A DNA stretch of 64,000 nucleotides from Brachybacterium squillarum M-6-3 (GCF_000225825.1 NZ_AGBX01000008.1:124001-188000), one strand, 5' to 3'; shown: positions 42,641 through 52,416, counted from the stretch's first letter. Notes: generated by a model from the letters alone, not told the origin. Numbers and translations are program-made.

Positions 42641-43297
42641 TCAGTCCAGCGAGGCGATCGCGGCCTCCATCAGCTCGCGCAGTTCGGCGTCCTCCACGTC
42701 GCCGTGCACGAGGATCCCCCAGCCCTCGCCCTGGCAGGACATACCGCGACGGGTCTGCCCCTCGGTCTCGGAGCTGAGCACCTGGCAGTCGGCGCCGTCG
42801 ATCGTCGTCTCCATCTCGACCACGGTGCCGGGCAGCGCCGCCGAGAGCATCGGGGCGCCCACCTCGGCCTGCTCCTCCAGGGCGATCAGCGATCCGGAGG
42901 GCGCCGTGTACTCGATCTCCCAGGAGGCGGGATCGGCCGCGGACAGTCGCGCCTCGCGGGCTGTCCACTCCGCCCCCAGCGCCGGATCGGCCACCGGGAA
43001 GTCCACGGCGTCGCGGGCGCGCTCGGCGCTCTCGGCGACGTTCAGCTGCGAGGTCTCCGGCACCTCCCGCCCCAGGTCGGTGCCCACCCCGAAGAAGGCG
43101 ACGGCCGCCGCGGCGACGCCGACCATGATCACCACGAGCGCCCACACCATGTTCCGCACCGAGGTGTTGCGACGGTTGGGCAGCTCGTAGGACGAGCGGG
43201 GGGCCTGCTCCGCAGCGGTCTCCACAGCGGGCTGGGGCGACGGGATGGAGGACTCTGGCGCGGCCTGCGGCTCGGCCTGCTCGTGCTGGGTGGGCAT
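42641..43297 (-). CDS. DUF4245 membrane protein
   Basis: A 218-aa single-pass protein. A Pro/Glu/Ala-rich cytoplasmic tail (1-48) is followed by a helix (MVWALVVIMVGVAAAAVAFF) and an extracellular DUF4245 domain with DFPVADPALGAEWTAREARL, an internal Cys pair (DCQVLSS and MSCQGEG) that may form a disulfide, and an HGDV end. Actinobacteria-specific and without known function. ATG at 43297 or the in-frame ATG three codons upstream. Divergent from the sugar kinase gene. Confidence 0.8.
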   Translation of the reverse strand: MPTQHEQAEPQAAPESSIPSPQPAVETAAEQAPRSSYELPNRRNTSVRNMVWALVVIMVGVAAAAVAFFGVGTDLGREVPETSQLNVAESAERARDAVDFPVADPALGAEWTAREARLSAADPASWEIEYTAPSGSLIALEEQAEVGAPMLSAALPGTVVEMETTIDGADCQVLSSETEGQTRRGMSCQGEGWGILVHGDVEDAELRELMEAAIASLD

Positions 43298-43311
43298 GGA
43301 CAACATTGTCC
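43298..43311. promoter_or_regulatory. Inverted repeat between DUF4245 and kinase genes
   Basis: GGACAA-CA-TTGTCC has 6-bp arms and lies directly before the DUF4245 start in a 55-bp divergent spacer. It may bind a regulator of either gene, or be chance. Confidence 0.35.
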
Positions 43312-43352
43312 CGCGTGTTGGCCCCTCCCGGGAAACCTGCGATGATCGACGG

Positions 43353-44264
43353 GTGAGCGCGAAATTTCTCATCGTCGGAGAGGCCCTGATCGACATCGTC
43401 GTCGAGCAGGACGGCAGCAGGTCCGAGCACCCCGGCGGTTCCCCCCTGAACGTGGCGGTCGCCCTGGGCCGCCTGGACCACGAGTCCCACCTCCTGACCC
43501 GGATCGGCAGCGACGCCCGCGGCGACGCCATCCGCGAGCACGTGGAGCACTCGCACGTGGTCCTGACCCCCGGCAGCGTGATGGACGTGGCCACCTCCAC
43601 CGCGGAGGCCACCCTGAACGCGGAGGGCGCCGCCACCTACACCTTCGACCTGGTGTGGGACCCGGACGACTCCGGCCTGCCCGACGCGGTGGACGCCGTG
43701 CACACCTCCTCCATCGCCGCGGTGATGGACAAGGGTGCCGCCACCGTCGCGGACGTGCTGCGCCGCTACCGCGATCAGTCCCTGATCAGCTACGACCCCA
43801 ACGCCCGCCCCACCCTGATGGGCACGCCCGAGGCGGTGCGCGGCGCGGTCGAGGAGAACATCGCGCTCAGCGACATCGTGAAGACCTCCGACGAGGACGT
43901 CGCCTGGCTGTACGGCACCGACGACGTGGAGGACGTGGTCGCGTCCTGGCGAGAGCTGGGCCCCGCGATCACCGTGCTGACCCGCGGCGGCGAGGGCTCC
44001 GTGGGCTTCTCCGAGGGCGGCCGGGTGCAGGTCGCCCCCGTCTCGGTGGACGCCGTGGACAGCGTCGGCGCCGGGGACACCTTCTCCGCCGGCATCCTCG
44101 ACGCCCTCGCCTTCCGCGACCTGCTGGGCGCCGGCAACCGCGAGGCGCTGCGCCACACCCCCTCCGACGACCTCGCGGCGATCCTCAAGCGCGCCTCGCG
44201 CCTGGCCGCCGTCACCGTCTCCCGGGCCGGGGCGAACCCGCCCTGGACCTCTGAGCTGGGCTGA
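43353..44264 (+). CDS. PfkB family sugar kinase (fructokinase-like)
   Basis: A 303-aa ribokinase-fold enzyme. The N-terminal PfkB signature region is [16 protein letters not shown] and the C-terminal signature [16 protein letters not shown] carries the catalytic Asp in the anion hole GAGD. It phosphorylates a sugar hydroxyl with ATP; the family member is closest in look to fructokinases, but specificity is not certain. The GTG start is 55 bp from the divergent DUF4245 gene. No transporter lies beside it. Confidence 0.85.
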   Translation: MSAKFLIVGEALIDIVVEQDGSRSEHPGGSPLNVAVALGRLDHESHLLTRIGSDARGDAIREHVEHSHVVLTPGSVMDVATSTAEATLNAEGAATYTFDLVWDPDDSGLPDAVDAVHTSSIAAVMDKGAATVADVLRRYRDQSLISYDPNARPTLMGTPEAVRGAVEENIALSDIVKTSDEDVAWLYGTDDVEDVVASWRELGPAITVLTRGGEGSVGFSEGGRVQVAPVSVDAVDSVGAGDTFSAGILDALAFRDLLGAGNREALRHTPSDDLAAILKRASRLAAVTVSRAGANPPWTSELG

Positions 44265-44270
44265 TCCGAG

Positions 44271-44291
44271 CCCGGGCCCGCCCGGCCCGGG
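44271..44291 (+). terminator. Hairpin after the sugar kinase gene
   Basis: CCCGGGCC (44271-44278) pairs with GGCCCGGG (44284-44291) over a 5-nt loop just after the stop codon. Confidence 0.45.
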
Positions 44292-44356
44292 ATCCGGCAC
44301 CGCCCGCTCATCCTCCGCACCACCACCCGCAGACCCGAAGCCAGGGAGGCTCCCCC

Positions 44357-45787
44357 ATGTCCCAGTCCACGCCCGCCGACGTCGCCGAGCAGGACGGTTA
44401 CCGCATCGAGCACGACACCATGGGTGAGGTGCGTGTCCCGGCCTCGGCCCTGTACCGCGCGCAGACCCAGCGCGCCGTGGAGAACTTCCCGATCTCCGGG
44501 CAGGGCCTCGAACCGGCCCACGTGCACGCCCTGGCGCAGGTGAAGAAGGCCGCGGCCCGCGCGAACCTCGAGCTCGGCGTGCTGGACGCGCAGATCGCGG
44601 AGGCCATCATCGCGGCGGCCGACGAGGTCATCGCCGGGGACCACGACGGCCAGTTCCCCGTGGACACCTACCAGACCGGCTCCGGCACCTCCTCGAACAT
44701 GAACATGAACGAGGTGCTGGCGACGCTGGCCACCCGCCACGCCGCCGAGGGCGTGGACGTGCACCCCAACGACCACGTCAACGCCTCGCAGTCCTCCAAC
44801 GACGTGTTCCCCACCTCGGTGCACGTCGCCGTCACCGCGGGCGTCGTCGAGCAGCTGCTGCCGGCCCTCGCCCACCTCGCCGAGTCCCTCGAGGCCAAGG
44901 CCGAGGCCTGGAAGACCGTCGTGAAGTCGGGCCGCACCCACCTGATGGACGCCACCCCCGTGACCCTCGGCCAGGAGTTCGGCGGCTACGCGGCCGCGGT
45001 CCGCTACGGCATCGAGCGCGTCGAGGCGGCCCTGCCGCGCACCGCCGAGGTCCCCCAGGGCGGCACCGCCGTCGGCACCGGCATCAACACCCCGCTGGGC
45101 TTCCCGCAGAAGGTCATCGCGAACCTCGCCGAGCAGACCTCCCTGCCCATCACCGAGGCCCGCAACCACTTCGAGGCGCAGTCCGCCCGCGACGGCCTGG
45201 TGGAGATGTCCGGGGCGCTGCGCACCATCGCCGTGTCCCTCACCAAGATCTGCAACGACCTGCGCTGGATGGGCTCCGGCCCCAACACCGGCCTCGGCGA
45301 GATCGCGATCCCCGACCTGCAGCCCGGCTCCTCGATCATGCCCGGCAAGGTCAACCCGGTGATCCCGGAGGCCGTGCTGCAGGTGTGCGCGAAGGTGATC
45401 GGCAACGACGCGGCCGTGGCCTGGGGTGGCGCGCAGGGCGCCTTCGAGCTGAACGTGCAGATCCCGCTGATGGGCACGAGCCTGCTGGAATCGATCCGGC
45501 TGCTGGCCAACGCCTCCACCGTGCTGGCCGACAAGACCGTGGACGGCCTGGTGGCGAACGAGGACAAGGCCCGCTTCTACGCGGAGGCCAGCCCCTCGAT
45601 CGTCACCCCGCTGAACAAGCTGATCGGCTACGAGAGCGCCGCGAAGATCGCCAAGCACGCCGTGGCCGAGCAGGTCTCCGTCCGCGAGGCGACGATCGCG
45701 CTGGGCTTCGTGGAGCGCGGGGAGCTCACCGAGGAGCAGCTCGACGCCGCCCTCGACGTGCTCTCGATGACCGCACCGAAGGCCTGA
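44357..45787 (+). CDS. fumC: Class II fumarate hydratase
   Basis: A 476-aa TCA-cycle enzyme that hydrates fumarate to L-malate as a tetramer. Visible are [13 protein letters not shown] (108-120), [20 protein letters not shown] with His 195, and the signature [11 protein letters not shown] (324-334) whose Ser is catalytic. Length is standard. AGGGAGG precedes the ATG. Monocistronic in this context, with an imperfect hairpin after it. Confidence 0.96.
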   Translation: MSQSTPADVAEQDGYRIEHDTMGEVRVPASALYRAQTQRAVENFPISGQGLEPAHVHALAQVKKAAARANLELGVLDAQIAEAIIAAADEVIAGDHDGQFPVDTYQTGSGTSSNMNMNEVLATLATRHAAEGVDVHPNDHVNASQSSNDVFPTSVHVAVTAGVVEQLLPALAHLAESLEAKAEAWKTVVKSGRTHLMDATPVTLGQEFGGYAAAVRYGIERVEAALPRTAEVPQGGTAVGTGINTPLGFPQKVIANLAEQTSLPITEARNHFEAQSARDGLVEMSGALRTIAVSLTKICNDLRWMGSGPNTGLGEIAIPDLQPGSSIMPGKVNPVIPEAVLQVCAKVIGNDAAVAWGGAQGAFELNVQIPLMGTSLLESIRLLANASTVLADKTVDGLVANEDKARFYAEASPSIVTPLNKLIGYESAAKIAKHAVAEQVSVREATIALGFVERGELTEEQLDAALDVLSMTAPKA

Positions 45788-45800
45788 ACCCCTGGCCCCC

Positions 45801-45838
45801 GGGGCGCGCCGGGTCGCCGACATCGGCCCGGCGCCCCG
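45801..45838 (+). terminator. Hairpin after fumC
   Basis: GGGGCGCGCCGGG (45801-45813) can pair with CCCGGCGCCCC (45828-45838) if two bases bulge out. Confidence 0.4.
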
Positions 45839-45930
45839 AGAGCCAGGAGGGAGCACTCCGCGCCCGTCCCCCGCGCGGCCCCCGTGGACACTCCCTGGAC
45901 CCCGCCGCACCTGCCCGTCATGCTCGAACC

Positions 45931-46869
45931 ATGACCCGATCCCGGCCGGACCGGCCCACCGCCGAGGACTACGTCCGCTTCCTGCCGCCGGAACGACGCG
46001 CGCTCGCCCGGGGACCGGCCACCTCGGAGCACTGGACCTGGCGGGACCACCGGGTGCGCCTGCTGCGGCACCGGGATGCCGCAGCCCCGGCGCGGGTGCT
46101 GCTGGTCCACGGCGCGGGCGGCTACAGCGAGGCGCTCTGGCCGGTCGCCGCGCAGTCCCTCGAGGCGGGCCTCGACCTCACCGCCGTGGACCTGCCGCTG
46201 TACGGGGACACCCGGAGCCCGGACCGCGGCGCGGTCCGCTACGACGACTGGGTGCACCTGCTCCAGGACCTCGTCGCCGCGGAGGACGACGGACGGCCAC
46301 TGCTGCTGCTCGGCGCGAGCATGGGCGGGATGCTCGCGCTCGAGGCCGCCGTCGGGGCACACTCGGTCGCCGGGGTGCTGGTGACCTGCCTGCTCGACCC
46401 CGCCGACGCCGCCACCCGGGCCCGCCTGACGCGTCTCGGCCCCCTCGCGGGGCCCGGCCGGGCCCTCTCCGCCGTGCCCCTCCCACGGCTCCTGGATCGC
46501 CTCCCGCTCCCGATCGCCCAGATCGCACCGCTCGCGCGGATGAGCCGGGACCCGGCGCTCGGCGCGCTGTGCGCGCGCGATCCGCGGGGCGGGGGCGGCC
46601 GCGTCCCGCTCGGCTTCCTGCGGTCCTACCTCGGGTACCACCACCGGGGCCCGGAGCAGGTCCGGGTGCCGGTCGTGCTCGCCCACCCGGCCCGCGACAC
46701 CTGGACGCCCCCGGAGCTGAGCGAACGGGTCCTGGCGCGGGTGACGGGACCGACCCGCGCGGTGCGGCTCGACGAGTGCGGACACTTCCCGCTCGAGGAG
46801 CCGGGCCTCACCGCCCTGGTCGCGGAGATCAGGCGCCTCGCAGGCATCGCCACCTCGGACGCCCGCTGA
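45931..46869 (+). CDS. Alpha/beta hydrolase
   Basis: A 312-aa soluble hydrolase. The oxyanion region LLVHGAGGYSEALW, nucleophile elbow GASMGG, acid near HPARDTWTPPE and final DECGHFPLEEPG with the catalytic His are all present. It resembles lysophospholipase/esterase-type members. ATG at 45931 gives the best N-terminus. It ends in a very long hairpin shared with the convergent phoH. Confidence 0.8.
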   Translation: MTRSRPDRPTAEDYVRFLPPERRALARGPATSEHWTWRDHRVRLLRHRDAAAPARVLLVHGAGGYSEALWPVAAQSLEAGLDLTAVDLPLYGDTRSPDRGAVRYDDWVHLLQDLVAAEDDGRPLLLLGASMGGMLALEAAVGAHSVAGVLVTCLLDPADAATRARLTRLGPLAGPGRALSAVPLPRLLDRLPLPIAQIAPLARMSRDPALGALCARDPRGGGGRVPLGFLRSYLGYHHRGPEQVRVPVVLAHPARDTWTPPELSERVLARVTGPTRAVRLDECGHFPLEEPGLTALVAEIRRLAGIATSDAR

Positions 46870-46934
46870 GATCCGGCGCTCCGTGCGGGGTCACCCCCGG
46901 CAGGGGGCGGTGACCCCGCACCGGGCGCCGGATC
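46870..46934. terminator. Large bidirectional terminator hairpin
   Basis: Outer arms GATCCGGCGC/GCGCCGGATC (46870-46879, 46925-46934) and inner arms TGCGGGGTCACC/GGTGACCCCGCA (46884-46895, 46909-46920) form an extended stem between convergent hydrolase and phoH genes. Confidence 0.75.
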
Positions 46935-46948
46935 CTCGCAGCGCCCTC

Positions 46949-48391
46949 TCAGACCACCGGCTCGTCCAGCACGTGCGTGACCAGCTCGGCGACCTTGGAG
47001 CGCTCGGAGCGCTGCAGGGTGATGTGGCCGAACAGCTCGTGCGCCTTGAGCGCCTCGACCACGGAGGCGATGCCGTCGTAGCGGCCGATGCGCAGGTTGT
47101 CGCGCTGGGCGATGTCGTGGGTGAGCACCACCCGGGAGTTCTGGCCGATGCGGGAGAGCATGGTCAGCAGCACGTTGCGCTCCAAAGACTGCGCCTCGTC
47201 GACGATCACGAAGGCGTCGTGCAGGGAGCGGCCGCGGATGTGGGTCAGCGGCATCACCTCGAGCATCCCGCGGGAGAGCACCTCGTCGATGACGTTCTGG
47301 GAGACCATCGAGCCGAGGGTGTCGAAGACCGCCTGCCCCCAGGGCCCCATCTTCTCGTCCTGCCCGCCGGGGAGGTAGCCGAGCTCCTGCCCGCCCACGG
47401 CGTACAGCGGGCGGAACACCATGATCTTGCGCTGGGTGCGGCGCTCCAGCACCGCCTCCAGCCCGGTGCACAGGGCCAGGGCGCTCTTGCCGGTGCCGGC
47501 CCGTCCGCCCAGGGACACGATGCCCACGGACTCGTCCAGCAGCAGGTCGATGGCGATGCGCTGCTCGGCGGAGCGGCCGGAGACCCCGAAGACGGTCTGG
47601 TCCCCGGGCACCAGGCGCACCGTCCGGTCCTTGGTGAGCCGGCCCAGCGCCGAGCCGCGGCCGGAGGTGATGGTCAGACCGGTGTGCACGGGGTGGTGGG
47701 CGACCTCGGGGATCGTCACCTCCTGGCCGTCGTAGAGGGCGGAGATGGTGGCGTCGTCCACGGCGGCCGTGACCATGCCGGTGTAGCCGCGGTCCCGGGC
47801 CAGCTCGGCCCGGTACTCCTCTGCGTGGATGCCGGAGGCCGAGGCCTTGATCCGCATCGGCAGGTCCTTGGAGACCAGCACGACGTTCTTGCCCTCGAGC
47901 TGTAGGTTCTTGGCGACCGCGAGGATGCGGGTGTCGTTGTCGCCGAGGCGGAAGCCGTCGGGCAGGGACTGGGTGGACTGATGGTTCAGCTCCACGTGCA
48001 CGTGCCCGCCGGAGGTGCCGATGGGCAGCGGCTTCGAGAGGTTGTCGTGGCGCTCTCGCAGGTCGTCCAGCAGCCGCAGCGCCTGGCGGGCGAAGTAGCC
48101 GAGGTCGGGGTGGTGGCGCTTGGCCTCCAGCTCGGTGACCACCACGATCGGCAGTACGATGTCGTGCTCGGCGAAGCGGGTCAGCGAGAGCGGATCGGCC
48201 AGCAGCACCGAGGTGTCCAGCACGTAGGTGATCACCCCGGTCTCCACCTCGGAGAGCTGCTGCTGGGCGCTGCCTGGCCGCAGCGAGGGGACGACGGGGC
48301 TGGATTCGCCCGGCAGCGGGCTCAGACCCCCTGTCCCGTCGTCGTCCAGGAGCTGCGGCGCCATCCGGTGCGCCGTGGTGGTCTGGTCCAT
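46949..48391 (-). CDS. phoH: PhoH family PIN-ATPase (PhoH2-type)
   Basis: A 480-aa two-domain protein. An N-terminal PIN RNase domain (about 52-190) has Asp 59 (VLDTSVLL), [12 protein letters not shown] and DNDTRIL. It is joined to a C-terminal PhoH RNA-helicase-like ATPase with GRAGTGKS (296-303), and Walker [14 protein letters not shown]-PhoH fusions are unwinding ribonucleases that in mycobacteria are linked to a toxin-antitoxin system; no antitoxin gene is adjacent here. Confidence 0.9.
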   Translation of the reverse strand: MDQTTTAHRMAPQLLDDDGTGGLSPLPGESSPVVPSLRPGSAQQQLSEVETGVITYVLDTSVLLADPLSLTRFAEHDIVLPIVVVTELEAKRHHPDLGYFARQALRLLDDLRERHDNLSKPLPIGTSGGHVHVELNHQSTQSLPDGFRLGDNDTRILAVAKNLQLEGKNVVLVSKDLPMRIKASASGIHAEEYRAELARDRGYTGMVTAAVDDATISALYDGQEVTIPEVAHHPVHTGLTITSGRGSALGRLTKDRTVRLVPGDQTVFGVSGRSAEQRIAIDLLLDESVGIVSLGGRAGTGKSALALCTGLEAVLERRTQRKIMVFRPLYAVGGQELGYLPGGQDEKMGPWGQAVFDTLGSMVSQNVIDEVLSRGMLEVMPLTHIRGRSLHDAFVIVDEAQSLERNVLLTMLSRIGQNSRVVLTHDIAQRDNLRIGRYDGIASVVEALKAHELFGHITLQRSERSKVAELVTHVLDEPVV

Positions 48392-48561
48392 CGAGGGCCT
48401 CCCGTCCTCACGCGGATGCCTGGACGATATCGCCGCGGACACCCGGCCTCGGGCGTGTCCCGCGGGGCGCGGGGCGACGTTCACCCGATCGTCATCCGGG
48501 GTTCCGTGCTGCCCAGCTCTCCCGGCGCCCCGGATGCGGCCATCCTGCCCGCCGCGGCGGC

Positions 48562-49323
48562 TCAGGCGCCGTAGCGACGCTCCCGCCGGCAGAAGTCGCG
48601 CAGGGCGCGCAGCAGGTCCACGCGGCGGAAGCCCGGCCAGTAGGTCTCGCAGAACCAGTACTCGGAGTGCACGGACTGCCACAGCAGGAAGCCGGAGAGG
48701 CGCTGCTCGCCGGAGGTGCGGATGATGAGGTCCGGGTCGGGCTGGCCGCGGGTGTAGAGGTGCTCGGCGATGGACTCGGTGCTGATCGCCTCGGCGATCT
48801 CCTCCGGGGAGCGGCCCTGCGCCCCGAGGTCCCGCACCAGCTCCTGCACGGCGGAGACGATCTCCTCGCGCCCGCCGTAGCCGACGGCGATGTTCACGGT
48901 GAGGTCGGCGCGCACGCTCTCCTCGGCGCGGGCCCGCTCGATGGCGGTGCGCATCGGCTCGGGCAGGTCGTCGAGGCTGCCGGTGGGCCGCACGTCGTAG
49001 CCAGCGCGGATGATCTGCTCGATGGTGGCGGTGATGATGCCGTGCAGCGCCTCCAGCTCCTCCGGGGAGCGGCGGGCGTTGTCGGTGGAGAGCATCCAGA
49101 CGGTGACCAGCGGGATCTCGAGGTCTTGGCACCAGGAGAGGAACTCGAGGATCTTGGCGGCGCCGACGCGGTGCCCCTCGGCGGTGGAGGCGCCGGCGGC
49201 CTTGGCCCAGCGGCGGTTGCCGTCGACGATCACGCCGAGGTGCTGGGGCAGGTCGAAGGCCTCGAGCTTCTTGAGCAGGCGTCGCTCGTAGACGCGGTAG
49301 AGGAGGCCGTCGTCGTCCGCCAC
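48562..49323 (-). CDS. uppS: Isoprenyl transferase (cis-prenyl diphosphate synthase)
   Basis: A 253-aa cis-prenyltransferase that lengthens allylic diphosphates with isopentenyl diphosphate, supplying lipid carriers for the cell wall. The signature DGNRRW is at 34-39, and the C-terminal [16 protein letters not shown] with the [12 protein letters not shown] block is typical. The start is GTG at 49323: GGGAGG lies 6 nt before it but directly abuts the ATG at 49329, which is thus too close. Chain length of the product is not certain. Confidence 0.93.
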   Translation of the reverse strand: MADDDGLLYRVYERRLLKKLEAFDLPQHLGVIVDGNRRWAKAAGASTAEGHRVGAAKILEFLSWCQDLEIPLVTVWMLSTDNARRSPEELEALHGIITATIEQIIRAGYDVRPTGSLDDLPEPMRTAIERARAEESVRADLTVNIAVGYGGREEIVSAVQELVRDLGAQGRSPEEIAEAISTESIAEHLYTRGQPDPDLIIRTSGEQRLSGFLLWQSVHSEYWFCETYWPGFRRVDLLRALRDFCRRERRYGA

Positions 49324-49519
49324 AGGCATCCTCCCGGTCGCTGCTCGATGTGTGGGGGCGGTCCCGGAGCGGGGCCGCACCCGCACCAGTATCCCCGGCG
49401 ACGGGGGTGTCCCGGAACCGGTGGCGGGATCCGGGTCGGATCCACACCGGATCGACACCCGCGCGGGCCCGGCGCGCCGCGGAACCGGGACCGGATCGTC
49501 ACCAATCCCACCCAGAAGA

Positions 49520-49535
49520 CCTACGGTTCCGTAGG
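49520..49535. promoter_or_regulatory. Perfect palindrome in the trhA promoter
   Basis: CCTACGG-TT-CCGTAGG has perfect 7-bp arms and ends 2 nt before the -10 TACGCT (49537-49542) of trhA. Its position over the -35 region is that of a repressor site, likely TetR-type. Confidence 0.6.
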
Positions 49536-49536
49536 T

Positions 49537-49542
49537 TACGCT
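49537..49542 (+). promoter_or_regulatory. Leaderless -10 element of trhA
   Basis: TACGCT ends 6 nt before the GTG at 49549. Confidence 0.5.
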
Positions 49543-49548
49543 CGCGCC

Positions 49549-50466
49549 GTGAGCACCCCGACCCCCGGCGCGCAGCCGAGCACCCCCGCCCCGCGCCGCC
49601 CCCGCACCCCGCAGCCGAACGGTCCCGGCACCACCATCGAGGAGACCCCCGCGGACCTCGCCGAGGCCACCGAGACCGGGGTCCGCCCCGAGGCCGCCGC
49701 CGCGGCCGCGCACCTCAGCGAGCCCGAGGAGCGGGCGGCGCCGCGCGACGAGGACATCCCCACCGCGCTCAGCCATCCCTGGGCGCCGCGCACCCTGACC
49801 CGGGCGATGGCGGCCCGCGCCGGCCAGCTCGGCCTGCAGCTGCCCAAGCCCCGCCTGCGCGGCATCCTGCACCTGATCGCCTTCCCGTCCTCGCTGCTGG
49901 CGGGGCTGGTGCTGGTGGCGCTCGGCGACTCGCTGGCCACTCGCATGGCCTGCGTGGTGTTCGTGGCGACCGCGGGCCTGCTGTTCGGCATTAGCGCCAC
50001 CTACCACCGCGGCACCTGGTCCCCGGAGCACGCGATCATCCTGCGGCGCTTCGACCACGCCAACATCTTCCTGATCATCGCGGGCACCTACACGCCGCTC
50101 GCGGTGGCGCTGCTGGAGCCGCGGCAGGCGACGACGCTGCTGGTGATCTGCTGGACCGGGGCCGTGATCGGCGTGGCTTTCCGGATCTTCTGGACCTCGG
50201 CGCCGCGCTGGCTGTACGTGCCGGCGTACGTGGCGCTCGGCTGGGTGGCCATGTTCTACATGCCCGACATCCTGGCCGGCGGCGGCTGGGCCGTGGTGTG
50301 GCTGCTGGTGGCGGGCGGCCTGGCCTACACCGGCGGCGCCGTGGTCTACGGCCTCAAGCGCCCGAACCCCTCGCCGGCCTGGTTCGGCTTCCACGAGATC
50401 TTCCACGCCGCCACCCTGGCGGGCTTCGCCTGCCACTTCGTGGCCGTGGCGCTGGCCGTCATCTGA
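49549..50466 (+). CDS. trhA: Hemolysin III family (TrhA/PAQR-like) membrane protein
   Basis: A 305-aa protein. A disordered Pro/Glu/Ala-rich N-terminus (1-95) precedes seven membrane helices. Conserved TrhA/PAQR positions are visible: SATYHRG, RRFDHANIFLIIAGTYTPLA and GFHEIFHAATLAGFACHF, which supply the Ser, Asp and three His of the zinc site. Named hemolysin III for history; the bacterial role is in membrane-lipid homeostasis. Leaderless GTG with a palindrome just upstream suggests dedicated regulation. Confidence 0.88.
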   Translation: MSTPTPGAQPSTPAPRRPRTPQPNGPGTTIEETPADLAEATETGVRPEAAAAAAHLSEPEERAAPRDEDIPTALSHPWAPRTLTRAMAARAGQLGLQLPKPRLRGILHLIAFPSSLLAGLVLVALGDSLATRMACVVFVATAGLLFGISATYHRGTWSPEHAIILRRFDHANIFLIIAGTYTPLAVALLEPRQATTLLVICWTGAVIGVAFRIFWTSAPRWLYVPAYVALGWVAMFYMPDILAGGGWAVVWLLVAGGLAYTGGAVVYGLKRPNPSPAWFGFHEIFHAATLAGFACHFVAVALAVI

Positions 50467-50497
50467 TCCGGGCCGACCGCGCCCGCCCCGCAGAACC

Positions 50498-50860
50498 TCA
50501 GCCCTGCGGGCGGTCCCCGTCCTCGGGGGCGTCGTCCTCGGGGGCGTCGTCCGCGCCGTCCCCGGAGTCGCGCAAGCCCTCGGCCTCGGGAGCGTCGGCG
50601 GCGGTATGGTCGTCCGCCCGCTGCTGCTCCGCCTGCTGCTCCTCGGCCTGCTGCTCCTCGATCTTCTGCTGAGCGATGCGTGCCTCGACGCGGGCGTCGG
50701 CCTGCACCCGGCGCACGCGGCGGGTCATGTCCACGACCAGCAGCACCACGACCGCGGCCAGCAGGAACATGGCGATGAAACCGGGCAGCCCCGGGGAGAC
50801 CGAGACGACGGTCAGCTCCTCGCCGTCGGAGGGGGCGGCCAGCAGCGGGAGCCCGCTCAT
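50498..50860 (-). CDS. Small single-pass membrane protein with Gln/Glu coiled coil
   Basis: A 120-aa protein. A short extracellular N-terminus precedes one helix (GFIAMFLLAAVVVLLVVDM), then basic residues and a helical ARIAQQKIEEQQAEEQQAEQ coiled coil, then an acidic disordered tail. The ATG overlaps the mca stop (ATGA). Such proteins often follow mca in Actinobacteria. No function is known; it might scaffold the amidase at the membrane (inference). Confidence 0.65.
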   Translation of the reverse strand: MSGLPLLAAPSDGEELTVVSVSPGLPGFIAMFLLAAVVVLLVVDMTRRVRRVQADARVEARIAQQKIEEQQAEEQQAEQQRADDHTAADAPEAEGLRDSGDGADDAPEDDAPEDGDRPQG

Positions 50861-51762
50861 CGGGTCTCCCCCGCAGCCTCGCGGACCCCGGCGAAGAGGT
50901 CGGTCTCGGGCAGGGTCACGCCCACCCGGGAGCGGTGCAGCTCGAAGTCGTCGGTGCCCCAGACCAGGCGCTCCACATCGTGGGGAACGCGGAAGAACGG
51001 CCCATCGGGGTCGACCTGGGTGGCGTGGGCACGCAGCGCGTCGTCGCGCACCTGCAGGTAGTCGCGCACATCCACACGGGTGGTGAGCAGGCGGTCGCGG
51101 CTCTCGTCGAAGTGGGCGAGCATCTGCTCGAGGTCCTCGCTGGGGGTGCCGAGGGTGCGCAGGTGCCGGGCGACGGTGGCGAGCTTCTGCCGGTGGAAAG
51201 CATTGATGTAGTACAGCTTGGCGACCTCCCAGGGCTCCCCGAGCTCGGGGGCGTACCCCGGGTCGGCCGCGAGGTCGAAGGCGACCAGGGAGATCCGGTT
51301 GACCTGGATGTGGTCGGGGTGCGGGTAGCCGCCGTTCTCGTCGTAGGTGGTCATCACGTGCGGCCGCAGCCGACGGATCGCCTCGACGAGCGGTCGTGCC
51401 GCCTCGACCGGGTCGAGGCTCGCGAAGCTGCCCTCGGGCAGCGGCGGCAGCGGGTCGCCCTCGGGCAGCCCGGAGTCCTCGAAGCCCAGCCATTCGTGGT
51501 CCACGCCGAGGATCTCCTGGGCGCGGGCCATCTCCTCGCGGCGGATCGCGACCAGGTTCGCCGCCACCTGCTCATCGCCCTGCAGGCGCGGGTTCAGCAC
51601 GTCCCCGCGCTCCCCGCCGGTGCAGGAGATCACGGTGACCTGCACACCCTGCCGGGCGTACTTCGCGCTCGACCCGGCGCCCTTGGAGGACTCGTCGTCG
51701 GGGTGCGCGTGGACGGCGAGCAGGCGCAGAGGCTCGTCGGGGGCGGGGGGCTGGAGGTTCAC
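50857..51762 (-). CDS. mca: Mycothiol S-conjugate amidase
   Basis: A 301-aa zinc amidase of the LmbE/PIG-L family. The zinc motif HAHPDDE is at 18-24 and the third ligand is in GGYPHPDHIQVNR. It cleaves mycothiol S-conjugates to mercapturic acids for export and GlcN-inositol for recycling. Homologue MshB is similar, but the length and the C-terminal RVPHDVERLVWGTDDFELH region favour Mca. GTG at 51762 is preceded by GAGGAGA. It shows mycothiol metabolism, so an actinobacterial host. Confidence 0.92.
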   Translation of the reverse strand: MNLQPPAPDEPLRLLAVHAHPDDESSKGAGSSAKYARQGVQVTVISCTGGERGDVLNPRLQGDEQVAANLVAIRREEMARAQEILGVDHEWLGFEDSGLPEGDPLPPLPEGSFASLDPVEAARPLVEAIRRLRPHVMTTYDENGGYPHPDHIQVNRISLVAFDLAADPGYAPELGEPWEVAKLYYINAFHRQKLATVARHLRTLGTPSEDLEQMLAHFDESRDRLLTTRVDVRDYLQVRDDALRAHATQVDPDGPFFRVPHDVERLVWGTDDFELHRSRVGVTLPETDLFAGVREAAGETR

Positions 51763-51963
51763 GGGTCTCCTCGGACACGGTGGGCGGGAGGGGCTGCGGG
51801 GCCCCTCGCCCGGGGCTGCTTCCGGCGCGTCCGGCACGGTCGCGCCACCGCACGAGACTACGCCACCGGAGGGCTCCGACCTGGGTGGGGGCCTCCCCCA
51901 CGGGAGCGGCATCACGCCGGAGGCACCCAGGCTCCGCCTCCCCCTCTCTGGGAGACTGGGTCC

Positions 51964-52356
51964 ATGACCTCCACCCCCACCCGCCGCGCCGACCGGTACG
52001 GCGGCCCCCTCGTCCCCGCCCGCACCGCGAGGGTGCTGATCATCGCGGGCGCCGTGGTGGCCCTGACGGTCCTGGTGCTGGTGGGGCTGCGCTTCGCCGA
52101 CCAGCCGGTCAAGGGCGAGCTGCTCACCTACGACCACGTCTCCGACGCCGAGGTGGAGGTGACCTTCGTGGTCACCATGGCGCCCGGCGAGGCCGCGAGC
52201 TGCACCGTGCAGGCGATGAACGAGGGTCGCGCCCAGGTGGGCTTCGTCGAGGTCGAGATCCCCCCGCAGGACGAGCGCCAGAGCGTGCACGCCGCCCGCA
52301 TCGCCACCCAGGGCGAGGCGGTCTCCGCCGAGGTGCTGGGCTGCGAGCGGGCCTGA
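51964..52356 (+). CDS. DUF4307 membrane protein
   Basis: A 130-aa protein with one N-terminal helix (VLIIAGAVVALTVLVLVGL) and an extracellular beta-rich DUF4307 domain (EVEVTFVVTMAPGEAASCTV and ending VSAEVLGC). Cys residues in the domain may pair. It is conserved next to mca and greA in Actinobacteria; function unknown. Confidence 0.85.
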   Translation: MTSTPTRRADRYGGPLVPARTARVLIIAGAVVALTVLVLVGLRFADQPVKGELLTYDHVSDAEVEVTFVVTMAPGEAASCTVQAMNEGRAQVGFVEVEIPPQDERQSVHAARIATQGEAVSAEVLGCERA

Positions 52357-52387
52357 CCCCGCCGGATCACCCCTGTACACACCGTGA

Positions 52388-52416
52388 CGCAGGTCCCCGT
52401 CCGGCGGGGACCTGCG
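52388..52416 (+). terminator. Terminator hairpin after the DUF4307 gene
   Basis: Perfect 12-bp arms CGCAGGTCCCCG and CGGGGACCTGCG with a 5-nt loop lie 32 nt after the stop, separating this gene from greA. Confidence 0.7.
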
